The notes beneath the pieces were generated by a model. The model searched no databases, was not told the DNA's origin, and saw only the letters and a list, made by a program, of their open reading frames with translations. From NCBI GenBank assembly GCA_963849635.1, contig CAWKIA010000008.1, positions 1 through 64,000 of the forward strand: a stretch of 64,000 nucleotides of DNA, read 5' to 3'. Each line of letters begins with the position of its first letter. Position 1 is the first letter of the stretch. A program made the translations under genes and the position numbers. Origin of the DNA: CAVRUD01 sp963849635. Its GTDB lineage: Bacteria > Chloroflexota > Chloroflexia > Thermomicrobiales > UBA6265. This document shows, piece after piece, positions 26,141 to 35,800 of this stretch.

Positions 26141-26797
26141 GTGGCAAGCAACGATCCGGGCCAGCCCACCGGGCCAACCCCACCGCCCACTCACGCGGAT
26201 GCCGATGTCGATACGTCATCGCAGATGGAGCGGTCCGCCCTCATCTACTGCGGGCTGTGTGGCGCGCTCAACCCCGCCGGCAATCATTATTGCGCGGCCT
26301 GCGGCACGACGCTGGTCGATGCCTTCCACGCCAGTGAGGGGCTGCGCGTCTTCGAGCGGCCCGACGCGGCCTCCCGGCTGATTGAGATCGTCCCATCCGG
26401 GCGCGAGCTCGATATCGTCGAAGACGCCGACGCTCCAGCGGACTATGCCCGTGTCCGGCTCCAATCTGGCCGCCTGGGTTACATCCGCCTTCAGGAGGTT
26501 GAGACCCTGGCGGGGATGGCGGCCAGCGGACGTCAGGACGACCACGCTCAGCGCGCGCCGGATATCAACGTCCATGCCATCGGCTGCGTCTCGTCAACCG
26601 GCGCCATCGGTTCCCTGGCCCTGCTGCTCGCGACCGCGGCGCTGGGACTGGCGTTCTTGGCACTGTCGGACTCGGCCGATGCCGGCGTCCTGGCGGCTGT
26701 CTTCTGTGTGGTCGTCCTGCCATTCCTGCTGCTGACGACCGGTTTCTACCTCTATGCCCGCTCCCGCGATGAGCGCCAGAAGCGGGAGGGAGAATGA
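26141..26797 (+). CDS. Zinc-ribbon, SH3-like, two-span membrane protein
   Basis: 218 residues. The zinc ribbon is YCGLCGALNPAGNHYCAACG (CxxC-x10-CxxC). It is followed by a bacterial SH3-like stretch (LRVFERPDAASRLIEIV, then YARVRLQSGRLGYI) and two membrane helices near the C-terminus (SLALLLATAALGLAFLAL and VVVLPFLLLTTGFYLY). The GTG at 26141 has GGAGG 9 bases upstream; the longer open frame from 25892 overlaps the divergent promoter region and is unlikely. The ribbon plus SH3 suggests an envelope sensor or scaffold. It is paired head-to-head with a similar gene. Confidence 0.75.
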   Translation: MASNDPGQPTGPTPPPTHADADVDTSSQMERSALIYCGLCGALNPAGNHYCAACGTTLVDAFHASEGLRVFERPDAASRLIEIVPSGRELDIVEDADAPADYARVRLQSGRLGYIRLQEVETLAGMAASGRQDDHAQRAPDINVHAIGCVSSTGAIGSLALLLATAALGLAFLALSDSADAGVLAAVFCVVVLPFLLLTTGFYLYARSRDERQKREGE

Positions 26798-26996
26798 CGG
26801 GGGGACACGGCTGACGCCGTGTGGGGGACAAAGCTAAAGCTTTGAGGGGGACAAGCCCTGCGGGCTGTGGGGGAGCGGGGGAGAGAAGACGAACCCATCT
26901 CCCCGTTCGTACCCCCTCTCCCCCTCACGGCGATAGCCGTGTCCCCCACAAAGCGTCAGCTTTGTCCCCCTCAGCCCGCTAGGGCTGTCCCTCCCC
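26798..26996. repeat. GGGGGACA-type palindromic repeat, copy B
   Basis: Three outward units (GGGGGACACGGCTGACGCCG, GGGGACAAAGCTAAAGC and GGGGGACAAGCCCTGCGGGC) lead to a G-rich centre, and then three inverted units follow in reverse order. It is a longer version of copy A at 19069-19205. It overlaps the last codons of the MBL gene at 26979 and separates convergent genes, so it can terminate both. Confidence 0.75.
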
Positions 26997-27614
26997 TTTA
27001 AGCCACGACGCCTCCGCCCCCAGCGTCGTTGAGACGCCGTGGCCGGGGTAGACGGTCACGTCGCCGGGGAGGACGGCGAGGCGGGTCAGGCTCTGGTTCA
27101 TGACGGCCTGATCCGAGCCTGGGATCTCGGTGGTGCCGTGGCCGCCGGGGAAGAGCACATCGCCACCGAGGATCATCTTGTCGGCGGCGCTGTAGAGCAC
27201 GATGTGGGCCGGATCATGCCCGGGCAGGTGCATCACCAGGAAGGTGTGCTCGCCGAGCGTGACGGAGTCACCGTCGTTCAGCCAGGCGTCCGGGGTGATC
27301 GGCGTGATGGTGAAGGGGAGATCCTGGGTGGAGTTGCCTGGATTCGCCAGCCGATCCTGAGTGAGCGGGTGGGCCAGCACCGGCACGCCGAGCGCATCGC
27401 GGAGCGGGGCGGCATCGACGATGTGATCCCAATGGGCGTGAGTGATCACGATCTGATCGACTGTGTAGCCGCCATCCGTGATGGCCGCGGCAAGGGCCGG
27501 CGTGACTCCTGGCGGTGCGTCGATAACCAGAGCGTGGCCGGTCTCGTCATCGATCACCAGGTAGGCGTTCGTCTCAAGCGGACCAGCAGGGAAGGTTTGT
27601 AAAGATATCGACAT
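26979..27614 (-). CDS. MBL-fold metallo-hydrolase (glyoxalase II-like)
   Basis: 211 residues of the metallo-beta-lactamase fold. The metal-binding signature is THAHWDH, with later ligands in MHLPGHDPAHI, LGGDVLF and VYPGHG. The short length fits single-domain hydroxyacylglutathione hydrolase-like thioesterases. ATG at 27614 (MSISLQTF); no strong ribosome site was noted. The last few residues are encoded within the neighbouring repeat, so the native C-terminus may have been altered. Cytoplasmic; substrate unknown. Confidence 0.88.
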   Translation of the reverse strand: MSISLQTFPAGPLETNAYLVIDDETGHALVIDAPPGVTPALAAAITDGGYTVDQIVITHAHWDHIVDAAPLRDALGVPVLAHPLTQDRLANPGNSTQDLPFTITPITPDAWLNDGDSVTLGEHTFLVMHLPGHDPAHIVLYSAADKMILGGDVLFPGGHGTTEIPGSDQAVMNQSLTRLAVLPGDVTVYPGHGVSTTLGAEASWLKGEGQP

Positions 27615-27845
27615 TGGCGATAACCTCTGGCGCCTGGGCGCCGCTTACAGCGTTGAACGAGAACGCAAATCGCGGCGCAGCGTACCATGGCGATGTGCGG
27701 ACGAACGGCCCATTCGTGCGCGACAATAGGCCCGAGCCCGGATTTATGTCTCCGGCACGAATATTGCTGATTGAGATCGCTGAATATGCGCAAGCGAATT
27801 CATCGTGAGCCAATCGCGCGAGAGATCTAGGAGCCAGCATTCTGG
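27615..27845. other. Divergent intergenic region
   Basis: Lies between the leftward MBL gene and the rightward receiver gene, so it should hold both promoters. No clear motif or small gene was identified. Confidence 0.3.
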
Positions 27846-28190
27846 GTGGAGCGCTCGACCGCCCTCGTTGTCGACGACGAGTTCTATATCGTCGACCTTC
27901 TTGCGGATATTCTCGCCGACGAAGGCTTTCGGGTGTTGCGTGCCTATGATGGCTTAGGCGCACTCGCGATTGCTGAGGAGACGCCGGTCGACCTCGTCGT
28001 TGCCGATGTCATGATGCCCAAGATGGATGGGATCGCGCTGGCGCTGAAATTGCGCCAGCGCTATGCCACGATGCGAATCGTGTTAATGAGTGCGGCGGTG
28101 ACCCAGGTCCCCGCCGGCTTCGAGTTTATCGCCAAGCCATTCGATATCAATGAACTGCTGGAGAAACTCGATTCTGGCGCTGGGCGCTAG
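27846..28190 (+). CDS. Stand-alone response regulator receiver protein
   Basis: 114 residues, a CheY-like receiver with no output domain. The acidic pair is in VVDDEF, the phospho-acceptor Asp in VVADVMMPKMDG, the switch Ser in VLMSAA and the conserved Lys in IAKPFD. The GTG at 27846 is the start. Such single-domain receivers pass phosphate or bind partner proteins. No histidine kinase is nearby. A repeat element follows the stop. Confidence 0.88.
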   Translation: MERSTALVVDDEFYIVDLLADILADEGFRVLRAYDGLGALAIAEETPVDLVVADVMMPKMDGIALALKLRQRYATMRIVLMSAAVTQVPAGFEFIAKPFDINELLEKLDSGAGR

Positions 28191-28218
28191 GGCGTGGTTG
28201 CAATGACCAGCGAAATGT

Positions 28219-28295
28219 AGGGGCGCGATTCTTCGCGCCCACGTCCCCACCGGGTCGTTCGTGGATTGCACCCGGGCGCGATGAATCGCGCCCCT
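28219..28295. repeat. 77-bp inverted-repeat element
   Basis: AGGGGCGCGATTC (28219-28231) and GAATCGCGCCCCT (28283-28295) are perfect inverted ends, and each is itself partly palindromic (GGGCGCGAnnnnTCGCGCCC). It lies at the broken 3' end of the IS110 remnant. Confidence 0.7.
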
Positions 28296-28862
28296 TATGA
28301 ATGCCGCCTCCACGATGACCCGCCGGACGTGGGGGTTGCCGGTCTTGGTGATCCCGCCCCGCCGGGTGCGCCCCCGCTGGAGTGCTCCCCCGGCACCAGC
28401 CCGGCGTAGGCCATCAGCTGGCGCGGGCTGGCGAAGCGGCGCAGGTCGCCCAGTTCGGCCACCAGCGTCGCCGCCGTCACCAGGCCCACGCCGCGCAGGC
28501 ATTGCAGCGCCCCCAGCAGCGGCGCCAGCGGGCCGCGCTCCAGCTCCGCCTGGATGGCCTCCTCCAATCGGCCCAGCCGGGCCGCCGCCTGGTCGAGGGC
28601 CGTCAGCGCGTCGGCCAAGACCGCCCGGTGGGCCGCCTGAACCAGGTTCAGGTGGGCCAGCCAGTCGCGGTAGCGCAGCGTCCAGGGCCGTATCCCCGCC
28701 GGGGGACGCAGGCCCTGGCGCAGCACGAAGCCGCGCAGGCGCTGTCGCGCCCGGTGCAGGTCGGCGCGGGCCGCCTCCCGCGCCCGCGTCAGGTCGCGCA
28801 GCGCTTCGTGGGCCGCGTCCGGCACCCAGACCGCCGTCAGGTCGCCGACGACCGCGCATCCA
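28240..28862 (-). mobile_element. IS110-family transposase remnant
   Basis: The coding remnant starts inside the family (VGDLTAVWVPDAAHEAL), continues through a coiled-coil stretch and the Transposase_20 motif GVGLVTAATLVAELGDLRRF, and then the block YAGLVPGEHSSGG. One extra G shifts the frame, after which GGITKTGNPHVRRVIVEAA follows. The N-terminal DEDD catalytic half (about 130 residues) is missing and the C-terminus is cut by the 77-bp element. It is therefore inactive. Its upstream edge abuts the stop of the PHP gene, so part of the IS was probably deleted after insertion. Confidence 0.85.
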
Positions 28863-28882
28863 CGTGAACTATTCATGCGAAT

Positions 28883-29887
28883 TTATGACAACGCAGCCAC
28901 CGGCTCCGACGCCGCCGGAGCGGCGACTGTTGCCGATTTTGGGGGCACCGGTGCGACCGCATTACAGTCGGCGCCAGGGAGCCAATCTGGCCCGTCGCTC
29001 GGTTCGACGGTGACACCGAGTCGGCCGAGCAGATCTCGGCACCAGGCGGCATGCCAAGGCCGGGGGTCGACCGGTTTGCCCAGGGCGTGGGAGTCGGAGC
29101 CGCAGGAGATGAGCAGGCCGCGTTTCTGGGCCATCTCTCGGTAGAGGGCGGTCTGGGCGTCAGTGTATGACCGGTAATGCGCCTCCAGGCCATCGAGCGG
29201 GATATCGACCAGCATCTGATCGAGGTCGGCTTCGGTCATGATCCCGACGGAATCGCTCCGGCCGGGATGCGCCATCACGCAGATACCGCCGGCCTCATGG
29301 GCCGCGACGATGACGTCGCCGATGGGCAGATCGGCGGTGAAGTTGCCGCCTAGCTCGACCACCAGTTCGGCTGATTCCTTCAAGCTCGGAACGTGCTTGT
29401 CCTGGATCGCGGCCGAGAGGACATGGAAGGGCCACATCGGCCGCCCAGCCAAAATCTCGCCAAGTGAAGGAAGCGCGCGGCCAGACGCCTCGATCCGGCG
29501 GCGGGCATCGACGGCCCGGTTCTGCAGGATAGCGTCGAGCTCGGTTAAGGCGGCCTGGAAGGCGGTCGCGTCCGGATCGCGCCTCTCGGGGTGGATGCCG
29601 TAGACCAGCAGGTGCCACTGGCGGCCCCGCCAGGTAGTGGTCACCTCAACCCCGGGGATGATGCGCACACCGCGCTCCTGGCCGAGCTGGATTGCCTCGA
29701 TGACGGAGCGCTGGGTGTCGTGATCGCAGACGGCAGCGACCGTGATTCGTTTCTCAGCCAGATAGTCGATCAGTTCGCTCGGCTTCCAGAAGCCGTCACT
29801 GGCGAGAGTGTGCAGGTGAAGGTCGACCGCGTCGTGCGGCCCGAGGACGGGCGCGGTGGGGTGGTTGCCGTTGAGTCGCGTGTTCAC
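28883..29887 (-). CDS. PHP-domain phosphoesterase
   Basis: About 334 residues. PHP metal motifs are present: DLHLHTLASDGF, CDHDT, GVEVTT, MAHPGRS and the final SCGSDSHALGKP. Stand-alone PHP proteins hydrolyse phosphoesters such as nucleoside 3',5'-bisphosphates or RNA ends. I chose the GTG at 29887 (NTRLNGNHP); GGAGG is 12 bases upstream. The open frame to 30118 is poorly supported. The C-terminal 20 residues are Ala/Pro-rich, close to the IS110 junction. It is divergent from the phosphohexomutase gene. Confidence 0.87.
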   Translation of the reverse strand: MNTRLNGNHPTAPVLGPHDAVDLHLHTLASDGFWKPSELIDYLAEKRITVAAVCDHDTQRSVIEAIQLGQERGVRIIPGVEVTTTWRGRQWHLLVYGIHPERRDPDATAFQAALTELDAILQNRAVDARRRIEASGRALPSLGEILAGRPMWPFHVLSAAIQDKHVPSLKESAELVVELGGNFTADLPIGDVIVAAHEAGGICVMAHPGRSDSVGIMTEADLDQMLVDIPLDGLEAHYRSYTDAQTALYREMAQKRGLLISCGSDSHALGKPVDPRPWHAAWCRDLLGRLGVTVEPSDGPDWLPGADCNAVAPVPPKSATVAAPAASEPVAALS

Positions 29888-30137
29888 GTGGGTAGGTGTG
29901 CCTCCGGTCCCGGTCGCGATGCCGGGGAAAACGTCACGGCGGAGCGCCGCGTGGTCAGTTGGAATTAGTCTATCCCACCCATGCCAAACACAGCGTATTC
30001 CAACTGGCATGGCGGGAGCAGGACCACCTGGATGGGCGGACATGGCCGTCCCGATCCCCTTGCCGGGTGGAACAGGACGTGCAACCATCGGTGGAGCGAC
30101 ATGATAGATGCGGTACATAGCAATGGAAGGGAATGGG

Positions 30138-31556
30138 ATGGCCGACGCGGGAGGAAATCCGGTTGTTGACGCGAAGACGGCGGGGCTGTTTAAGGCCTAT
30201 GACGTGCGCGGGATCGTTCCGGACGAACTGACGCCGGAGATCGCCTACCGGATAGGCCGGGCGATCGTTGCCTACCTCCGGCCCGACGACGTCGCCGTCG
30301 GGCGGGACATGCGAGTCTCCGGCCCGGCCCTGAGCGCCGCCCTGATCGAGGGGATCCGCGACCAGGGCGCGAATGTCGCCGATCTCGGCATGGTCTCGAC
30401 GGACGCCCTCTACTTTGCGGTCGGCAAGTACGGCTATCCCGCCGGGGTGATGATCACTGCGTCGCACAATCCGGCTGAGTACAACGGGTTCAAGATCTGC
30501 CGCGAGGAGGCCAGGGCCCTTTCGCTCGACGAGGGCATCGGAGAGATCCGTGACCTCGTGTTGGCCGGCAATTTCTCGGAGCCGGCCGAGGGACGGCGCG
30601 GCGACCTGCAAACTCGCGACGTGCTCGATGCCTATGCCGAGCATGTTTTGAGCCTGGTCGATACGGCCAAGATCCGGCCGCTCAAGATCGCGATCGACGC
30701 CGGCAACGGCATGGCGGGCGCGACGGTGCCGCGCGTTTTCGACCGGCTTCCGTGCGAGATTCTGCCGCTCTATTTCGAGCTGGACGGCACGTTCCCGAAC
30801 CATGAGGCCAACCCGATCGAGCCCGAAAACATCAAGGATTTGCAGCGGGCTGTCATGGAGAACACGTGCGACCTGGGCGTCGCGTTCGACGGCGACGCCG
30901 ACCGCATGTTCCTGATCGACGAGCGTGGCCAGTTCGTCGGCGGCGACATGGTGACGGCAATGGTGTCTGTCTCCATGCTGAAAAAAGTCCCGGCGGCGAC
31001 TATCGTCTACAACCTGATCTGTTCCCATGCCGTGCCGGAAGCGGTTGAACGCCTGGGGGGTAAGCCGGTCCGCTCGCGGGTGGGTCACTCCTTCATCAAG
31101 GCGCTGATGCGCCAGGAGGATGCCGTCTTCGGAGGGGAGCACTCCGGGCATTTCTATTTCCGGGACAATTGGTACGCCGACTCTGGCTTGATTGCGCTGC
31201 TGACCGTGCTCGAGTTGGTGTCAGAGTCAGGCCAGACGCTCTCGGAGGTGCTGCGTCCGCTCGATACCTATGTGCGCTCGGGCGAGTTTAACTCTGAGGT
31301 CGCGGACCCTGCCGCAACGGTTGCGCTGGTCGAGGCGGAGATGCGGACAAAGCGAGCAAAGATCGACAAGTTGGACGGGCTGACGGCGGAGATGCCGACG
31401 TACTGGTTCAACTTGCGTTCCTCCAATACCCAACCACTCCTGCGCCTGAATGTCGAAGCGAACGACCCGGAGACACTGAACCAGGCCACGACCCACCTGC
31501 TCTCCCTGATCCAGTCCCCGCCCGCGAACGACTCCGATGCAGGCGGACGGGGCTAA
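30138..31556 (+). CDS. Phosphomannomutase/phosphoglucomutase
   Basis: About 472 residues of the alpha-D-phosphohexomutase superfamily, with all four active-site loops: TASHNP (phospho-Ser), DGDADR (Mg), GEHSGH (sugar specificity; the GEHSG form is typical of bifunctional PMM/PGM) and RSSNTQPLLR (phosphate). It interconverts hexose-1- and -6-phosphates for wall polysaccharide and glycan synthesis. I chose ATG at 30138 (MADAGG) with GGAAGGGA just upstream; in-frame ATGs at 30108 and 30123 are alternatives. The next gene starts directly at its stop codon, indicating an operon. Confidence 0.93.
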   Translation: MADAGGNPVVDAKTAGLFKAYDVRGIVPDELTPEIAYRIGRAIVAYLRPDDVAVGRDMRVSGPALSAALIEGIRDQGANVADLGMVSTDALYFAVGKYGYPAGVMITASHNPAEYNGFKICREEARALSLDEGIGEIRDLVLAGNFSEPAEGRRGDLQTRDVLDAYAEHVLSLVDTAKIRPLKIAIDAGNGMAGATVPRVFDRLPCEILPLYFELDGTFPNHEANPIEPENIKDLQRAVMENTCDLGVAFDGDADRMFLIDERGQFVGGDMVTAMVSVSMLKKVPAATIVYNLICSHAVPEAVERLGGKPVRSRVGHSFIKALMRQEDAVFGGEHSGHFYFRDNWYADSGLIALLTVLELVSESGQTLSEVLRPLDTYVRSGEFNSEVADPAATVALVEAEMRTKRAKIDKLDGLTAEMPTYWFNLRSSNTQPLLRLNVEANDPETLNQATTHLLSLIQSPPANDSDAGGRG

Positions 31557-32126
31557 GTGGAGCGGCATGTTGAATACGACAACATGCATTCTTTCGTCTG
31601 GCCGACCGGCCCGGCCTGGCCGCCGCTGCCCGCAGGCACCGAGCTGACCGTAGTGAAACTCGCACCGGATGGCTCGGAAGTGACGCGCTATCAGGGGTTT
31701 GTGCGTGCCACCACGGAAGATGCTACCTGGGTGGTGGTCGAGGCACGTTGGACGAACCGCCGGGTCGATCTTGATGGCCTCAGCTTCGTCCCGGGCGATC
31801 TGCTGCTGGAATACTTCTCGCCGGTCCATTCCTTCAATGCGTTCGCGGTCTACGCCCCGGACGGAACCCGGCGCGGCTGGTACGCGAATGTGACTTTTCC
31901 GTCAACAATGGACCCGACGACAAGCCGGCCAACGCTCTTCTGGCACGATCTCTATCTCGATGTCATCGCCTTGCCGGATGGCACGATTCTGATCCGCGAT
32001 GAGGATGAGTTGGACGAAGCGGGGATCGCGCAATCCGATCCCGATCTGCACCGGGCGATTATCGCCGCGAAGGATGAACTGGTCCGTCGGTTCGGTGCGG
32101 GGGAGATGCCATTCGGCCTGGGCTAG
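31557..32126 (+). CDS. DUF402 family protein (Ntdp/FomD-like)
   Basis: 189 residues. The DUF402 beta-barrel is recognisable from GWYANVTFPS, FWHDLYLDVIALPDG and LIRDEDELDEAG, which carry the metal-binding Asp/Glu residues. Characterised relatives hydrolyse nucleoside tri- and diphosphates or nucleotidyl intermediates. The GTG at 31557 directly follows the TAA of the phosphohexomutase gene; ATG at 31584 is an alternative. Co-transcription with the mutase suggests a link to sugar-nucleotide metabolism, but this is inference. Confidence 0.8.
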   Translation: MERHVEYDNMHSFVWPTGPAWPPLPAGTELTVVKLAPDGSEVTRYQGFVRATTEDATWVVVEARWTNRRVDLDGLSFVPGDLLLEYFSPVHSFNAFAVYAPDGTRRGWYANVTFPSTMDPTTSRPTLFWHDLYLDVIALPDGTILIRDEDELDEAGIAQSDPDLHRAIIAAKDELVRRFGAGEMPFGLG

Positions 32127-32782
32127 AGTGTTCGGCTGCAATGGGGGCATTAGGACTGCTGGGAACCCCGCAAATGATCGGCAGATTGCATCATGGATGT
32201 TGGGGGTTGACGTGAGTGTTATGCCAGCGCGGCTGCTGGTGGGTTGGGCGGCCCTCCTCGTCGGGGGTTCCGCTCTGTGGCGGCCGGTGTCAGAGCCCAT
32301 CGGATGGCTCGGCCTCTGCTCGATCCGGTCTCTCAGAGGTCCATGGCCCCTCAATTCCGTATCGCGGGAGGTAGTTGCAGGGACCAACGGGCTAGGTCGA
32401 TATTCCTATGTTCGACCTCTTCTCGACATCGGCGGAGCCACGCGGTTTTCCGAAAGTCAAGGTGGATATAGGACGCAACAGTACTAGCGCACCGATCTGA
32501 TACACCGAGCGTAGCCCATGTCTCCGGTAAGGGGGCCGGAAGTCGTGAATCGCGCGAAGAGATCGATTTTTGCCGATAGGAAGCCGAAACAGTTGAAACA
32601 GCAGTGCTGCACGGATTACACTTTTTCGGCCGGTTATTCGGTTTTGACTATGTCGGCCGCATTTCCAAACGTCGAGGGGCGGCGATTTGCCGGTTGCTGG
32701 TGGCCGTCGGAATGAAAATCCCCATGACTAGGCGCATTTTCTCATTGCTACTGCTTACGCCTGGCCATAGGATGAGTTCCGA
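32127..32782. other. Intergenic, 655 bp, nothing recognised
   Basis: Lower-GC patches occur at 32540-32750. No convincing ORF, RNA or repeat was seen. It precedes the giant repeat-protein gene and probably carries its promoter and a leader. Confidence 0.4.
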
Positions 32783-32860
32783 ATGGTCCATCTGGGTCTG
32801 CTGGTCCTAGGTGGACTTCTCTCCGTCGTTGTCCTCCTTGCTGTTGCGCTAAGGCCATGA
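32783..32860 (+). CDS. 25-residue membrane peptide upstream of the surface protein
   Basis: ATG at 32783 encodes MVHLGLLVLGG followed by a strongly hydrophobic stretch ending LLAVALRP. The stop at 32858-32860 is one base before the ATG of the giant repeat protein. The ribosome site is weak (AGGATGAG). The one-base gap suggests translational coupling, either as a leader peptide or a partner membrane peptide. It could also be chance. Confidence 0.4.
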   Translation: MVHLGLLVLGGLLSVVVLLAVALRP

Positions 32861-32861
32861 C

Positions 32862-35800
32862 ATGCGCGTAAGCCATTGGCTCCGCATTTCAGTAGCCGCC
32901 GCCGCCCTCTTCGCCCTTGCGGACGAAGGGGTTGAAGCCCGTCAAGGTGATCTCCTGGGCGGAGTTCTGGCGCCGGTGACCCAAACGGTCACTACCACGG
33001 TCCAGACCGTCGCTGACCCCGTTGTCCAGACCGTTCAAACGACCACCCAAGCCGTCGACACGACGGTGTCGACTACGACCCAGACGGTCGCTGAGGACGC
33101 GCCGGTAGCGGCGCCGGTGACGACCGCAGTCGAGCAAACCACGACCACTGTGACCGACACCGTCAACGGGGCCGCTCCGGCCGCCGTCGAGACCGTGCAA
33201 GAGGCTGCTCCAGCGGTTGTCGAGACCGTCGATGAAGTGGCCCAGCCGGTCGTCGAAACGGTCACCGAAGTGGCGCCTGAAGTGGTTGCGCCAGTCACCG
33301 AAACCGTCGAAGAAGCAGCCCCAGCCATTATCGAGACGGTGACAGAGCCGGTCGCTGAGACCGTCGCTCAAACGACCGAGACCGTAACGGAACCCGTCGT
33401 CGAAACGGTCGAACAGACGACCGAGACAGTGACGGAAACGGTGGCGCCGGAAGCCGAATCCGCCGCTCAAGCCTCCGAGGAGACCGCTCCGACGGTCGCC
33501 GATTCTGAAGCCATTTCCGAGACCCCAACAGGGACGGAAACGTCCGGGGACGAAGTGGCTCAAATCACTGAGGCTGAGGAAGCCGAAGCAGCTCCTCCCA
33601 CCCTGATCTCTGGGGTGGTTGGTCTCGTTTCCGGCACACTCGGTCAGACGACCGAAACGGTCGGCGCTGTGACCGATGTCGTTGACCCCGTTGTCGAGAT
33701 CGTTGCAGAGGTCGTGCCCACGGCACCCCAAACGGCGGCCGGGGATGGCACCGGGATCATCCAGACGACGGTGATCGAGCCGGGTGTCGATCTGGTCGAG
33801 CCGCTCACCGAGCCGGTCGAAGCTGCCGTGTCGACGGTGATGACTGAGACCGCGGCGACCGAGCCTGCCGCGACGGATGAGCCGGTCGCGTCGTCGGAAT
33901 CCACTGAGCCAGTAGGGTCCATCGACGAGGTCCTTGCCAACAGCGTGACAGTCCCTGTCACCGACCTGATCGCCAACCTCACCGGCCAATCGACCGGGGA
34001 GTCCACCGGCACACTGGGCGATGCCCTGGCGGTGGTCGAGACGGTCACCGAGCCAGTCGTCGAAGAAACCACCTCCGGGTTGGGCGCCGCCCTCGAGACT
34101 GTTGGCGGGTCGTCCGAGCCAGAAGCCGAAGAGGTCGAAGCCGCTCCGATCGCCGCTGAAGTGGCGGACAAGGTGGAGGCCGGGCAGGCTCCACTTCTCG
34201 GAAGTCTGCTCGGCAACATCGTCACCCCGGTCACTGATGTTGTGACTGAGGTCGCCCAGGTGGCCGAGACGGTCGCGCCGGTGGTCGAGGTCGTCGCGCC
34301 GATCGTGGCTCCGGTCGTCGAGCCGGTGGTCGAAGTCGTGACGCCGGTTGTGTCCGAGGTCGCTCCGGCCGCGGCGCCGGTGGTCGAGATTGTTGCGCCG
34401 ATCGTCGAGGCGGTGACGCCAGTTGTCGAGCCGGTCATCGTCGTTGTGGATCCCGTCATCGAAACCGTGACCGAAACCGTCGCCCCGGTGACCGAAACCG
34501 TCAGTGAGGTTGTCGAGCCGGTGACCGAGACGGTCGCCGAGGTGATGGCCCCGGTCGGCGAAACGGTTGAGACCGTAGTCGCTCCGGTTAGCGAGACGGT
34601 CACCGAGGTTGTCGCTCCTGTAACCCAGACAGTCACTGAAGTTGTCGAGCCTGTGACGGAGACCGTCACCGAGGTCGTGACCCCGGTCACCGGTACGGTC
34701 GAGCAAGTCGTCATCCCGGTCACTGGGACCATTGATGACGTGGTCGCCCCCGTGACCTCGACTGTCGAACTGACAGTCGCACCCGTCACTGAGATCGTCA
34801 CCGAAGTCGTCGCGCCGGTGACAGAGACGGTAGATGAGGTCATCGTGCCGGTGACCGAGACCGTCGCGGTCGTCATCGATCCGGTCGAGCAATCCCTGAA
34901 CGCCGTGACCGGGACCATCGAGGAGATGGTCGGTACGGTCGTCGCCCCCGTGACCGAGACGATCACACCGGTTGTTGAGCCGGTGACCGAAGTCGTCCAG
35001 GTCGTTGTCGAGCCGGTTGCCGAGATCGTCACCGAGGTAGTGACGCCGGTAACGGAGGTCGTCACCGAAGTCGTCGCCCCGGTCGTCGAGATCGTCGAGC
35101 CGGTCGTGAGCGAGGTGGTGGCGCCGGTCGCTGGTGTCGTCACCCCGATCGTGGCTGAGGTCGTGGTCCCGGTGGTTGAGACCGTGACGCCGGTGGTGAC
35201 CGACGTCGTGGCCGAGGTCACCGCGCCGGTTGTCGAAATCGTCACTCCGATCGTGGCCGAAGTGGTCCAGCCGGTGGTGGCTGAAGTCGTTGCTCCGATC
35301 GTGAGCGATGTGGTCACGCCGGTGATCGAGACGGTGACTCCGGTCGTGACTGAGGTGGTCGCTCCCGGTAGTCGAGACAGTGACGCCGGTTGTCACCGAC
35401 GTGGTTGCGCCGCTCGTGAGTGAGGTCGTCACGCCGATCGTGACCGACGTGGTCCAGCCAGTCGTTGAAGTTGTCGTCCCAGTTGTGACGGAGGTTGTTC
35501 CCCCGGTCGTCGAAGCGGTGGCCCCGGTAGTAGAGGCCGTGGTCCCGGTCGTCACTCCGATCATCGAGGTCGTGGCTCCGGTGGTTGTGCCGGTGGTGGA
35601 GCCGGTCGTCGAAGTCCTCCAGCCGGTCATCGCTCCGGTGACCAAAGTGGTCGCCCCGATCATCGCGCCGGTCGTCGAAGTGGTTGCCCCGGTGGTGGCC
35701 CCGATCGTGGAGCCTGTGCTGCCCGTGGTGCAGCCGGTGGTCCCAGTGGTCACTCCTATCCTTGAGCCGGTGTTGCCGGTCCTGCCGACGATCCCGACCG

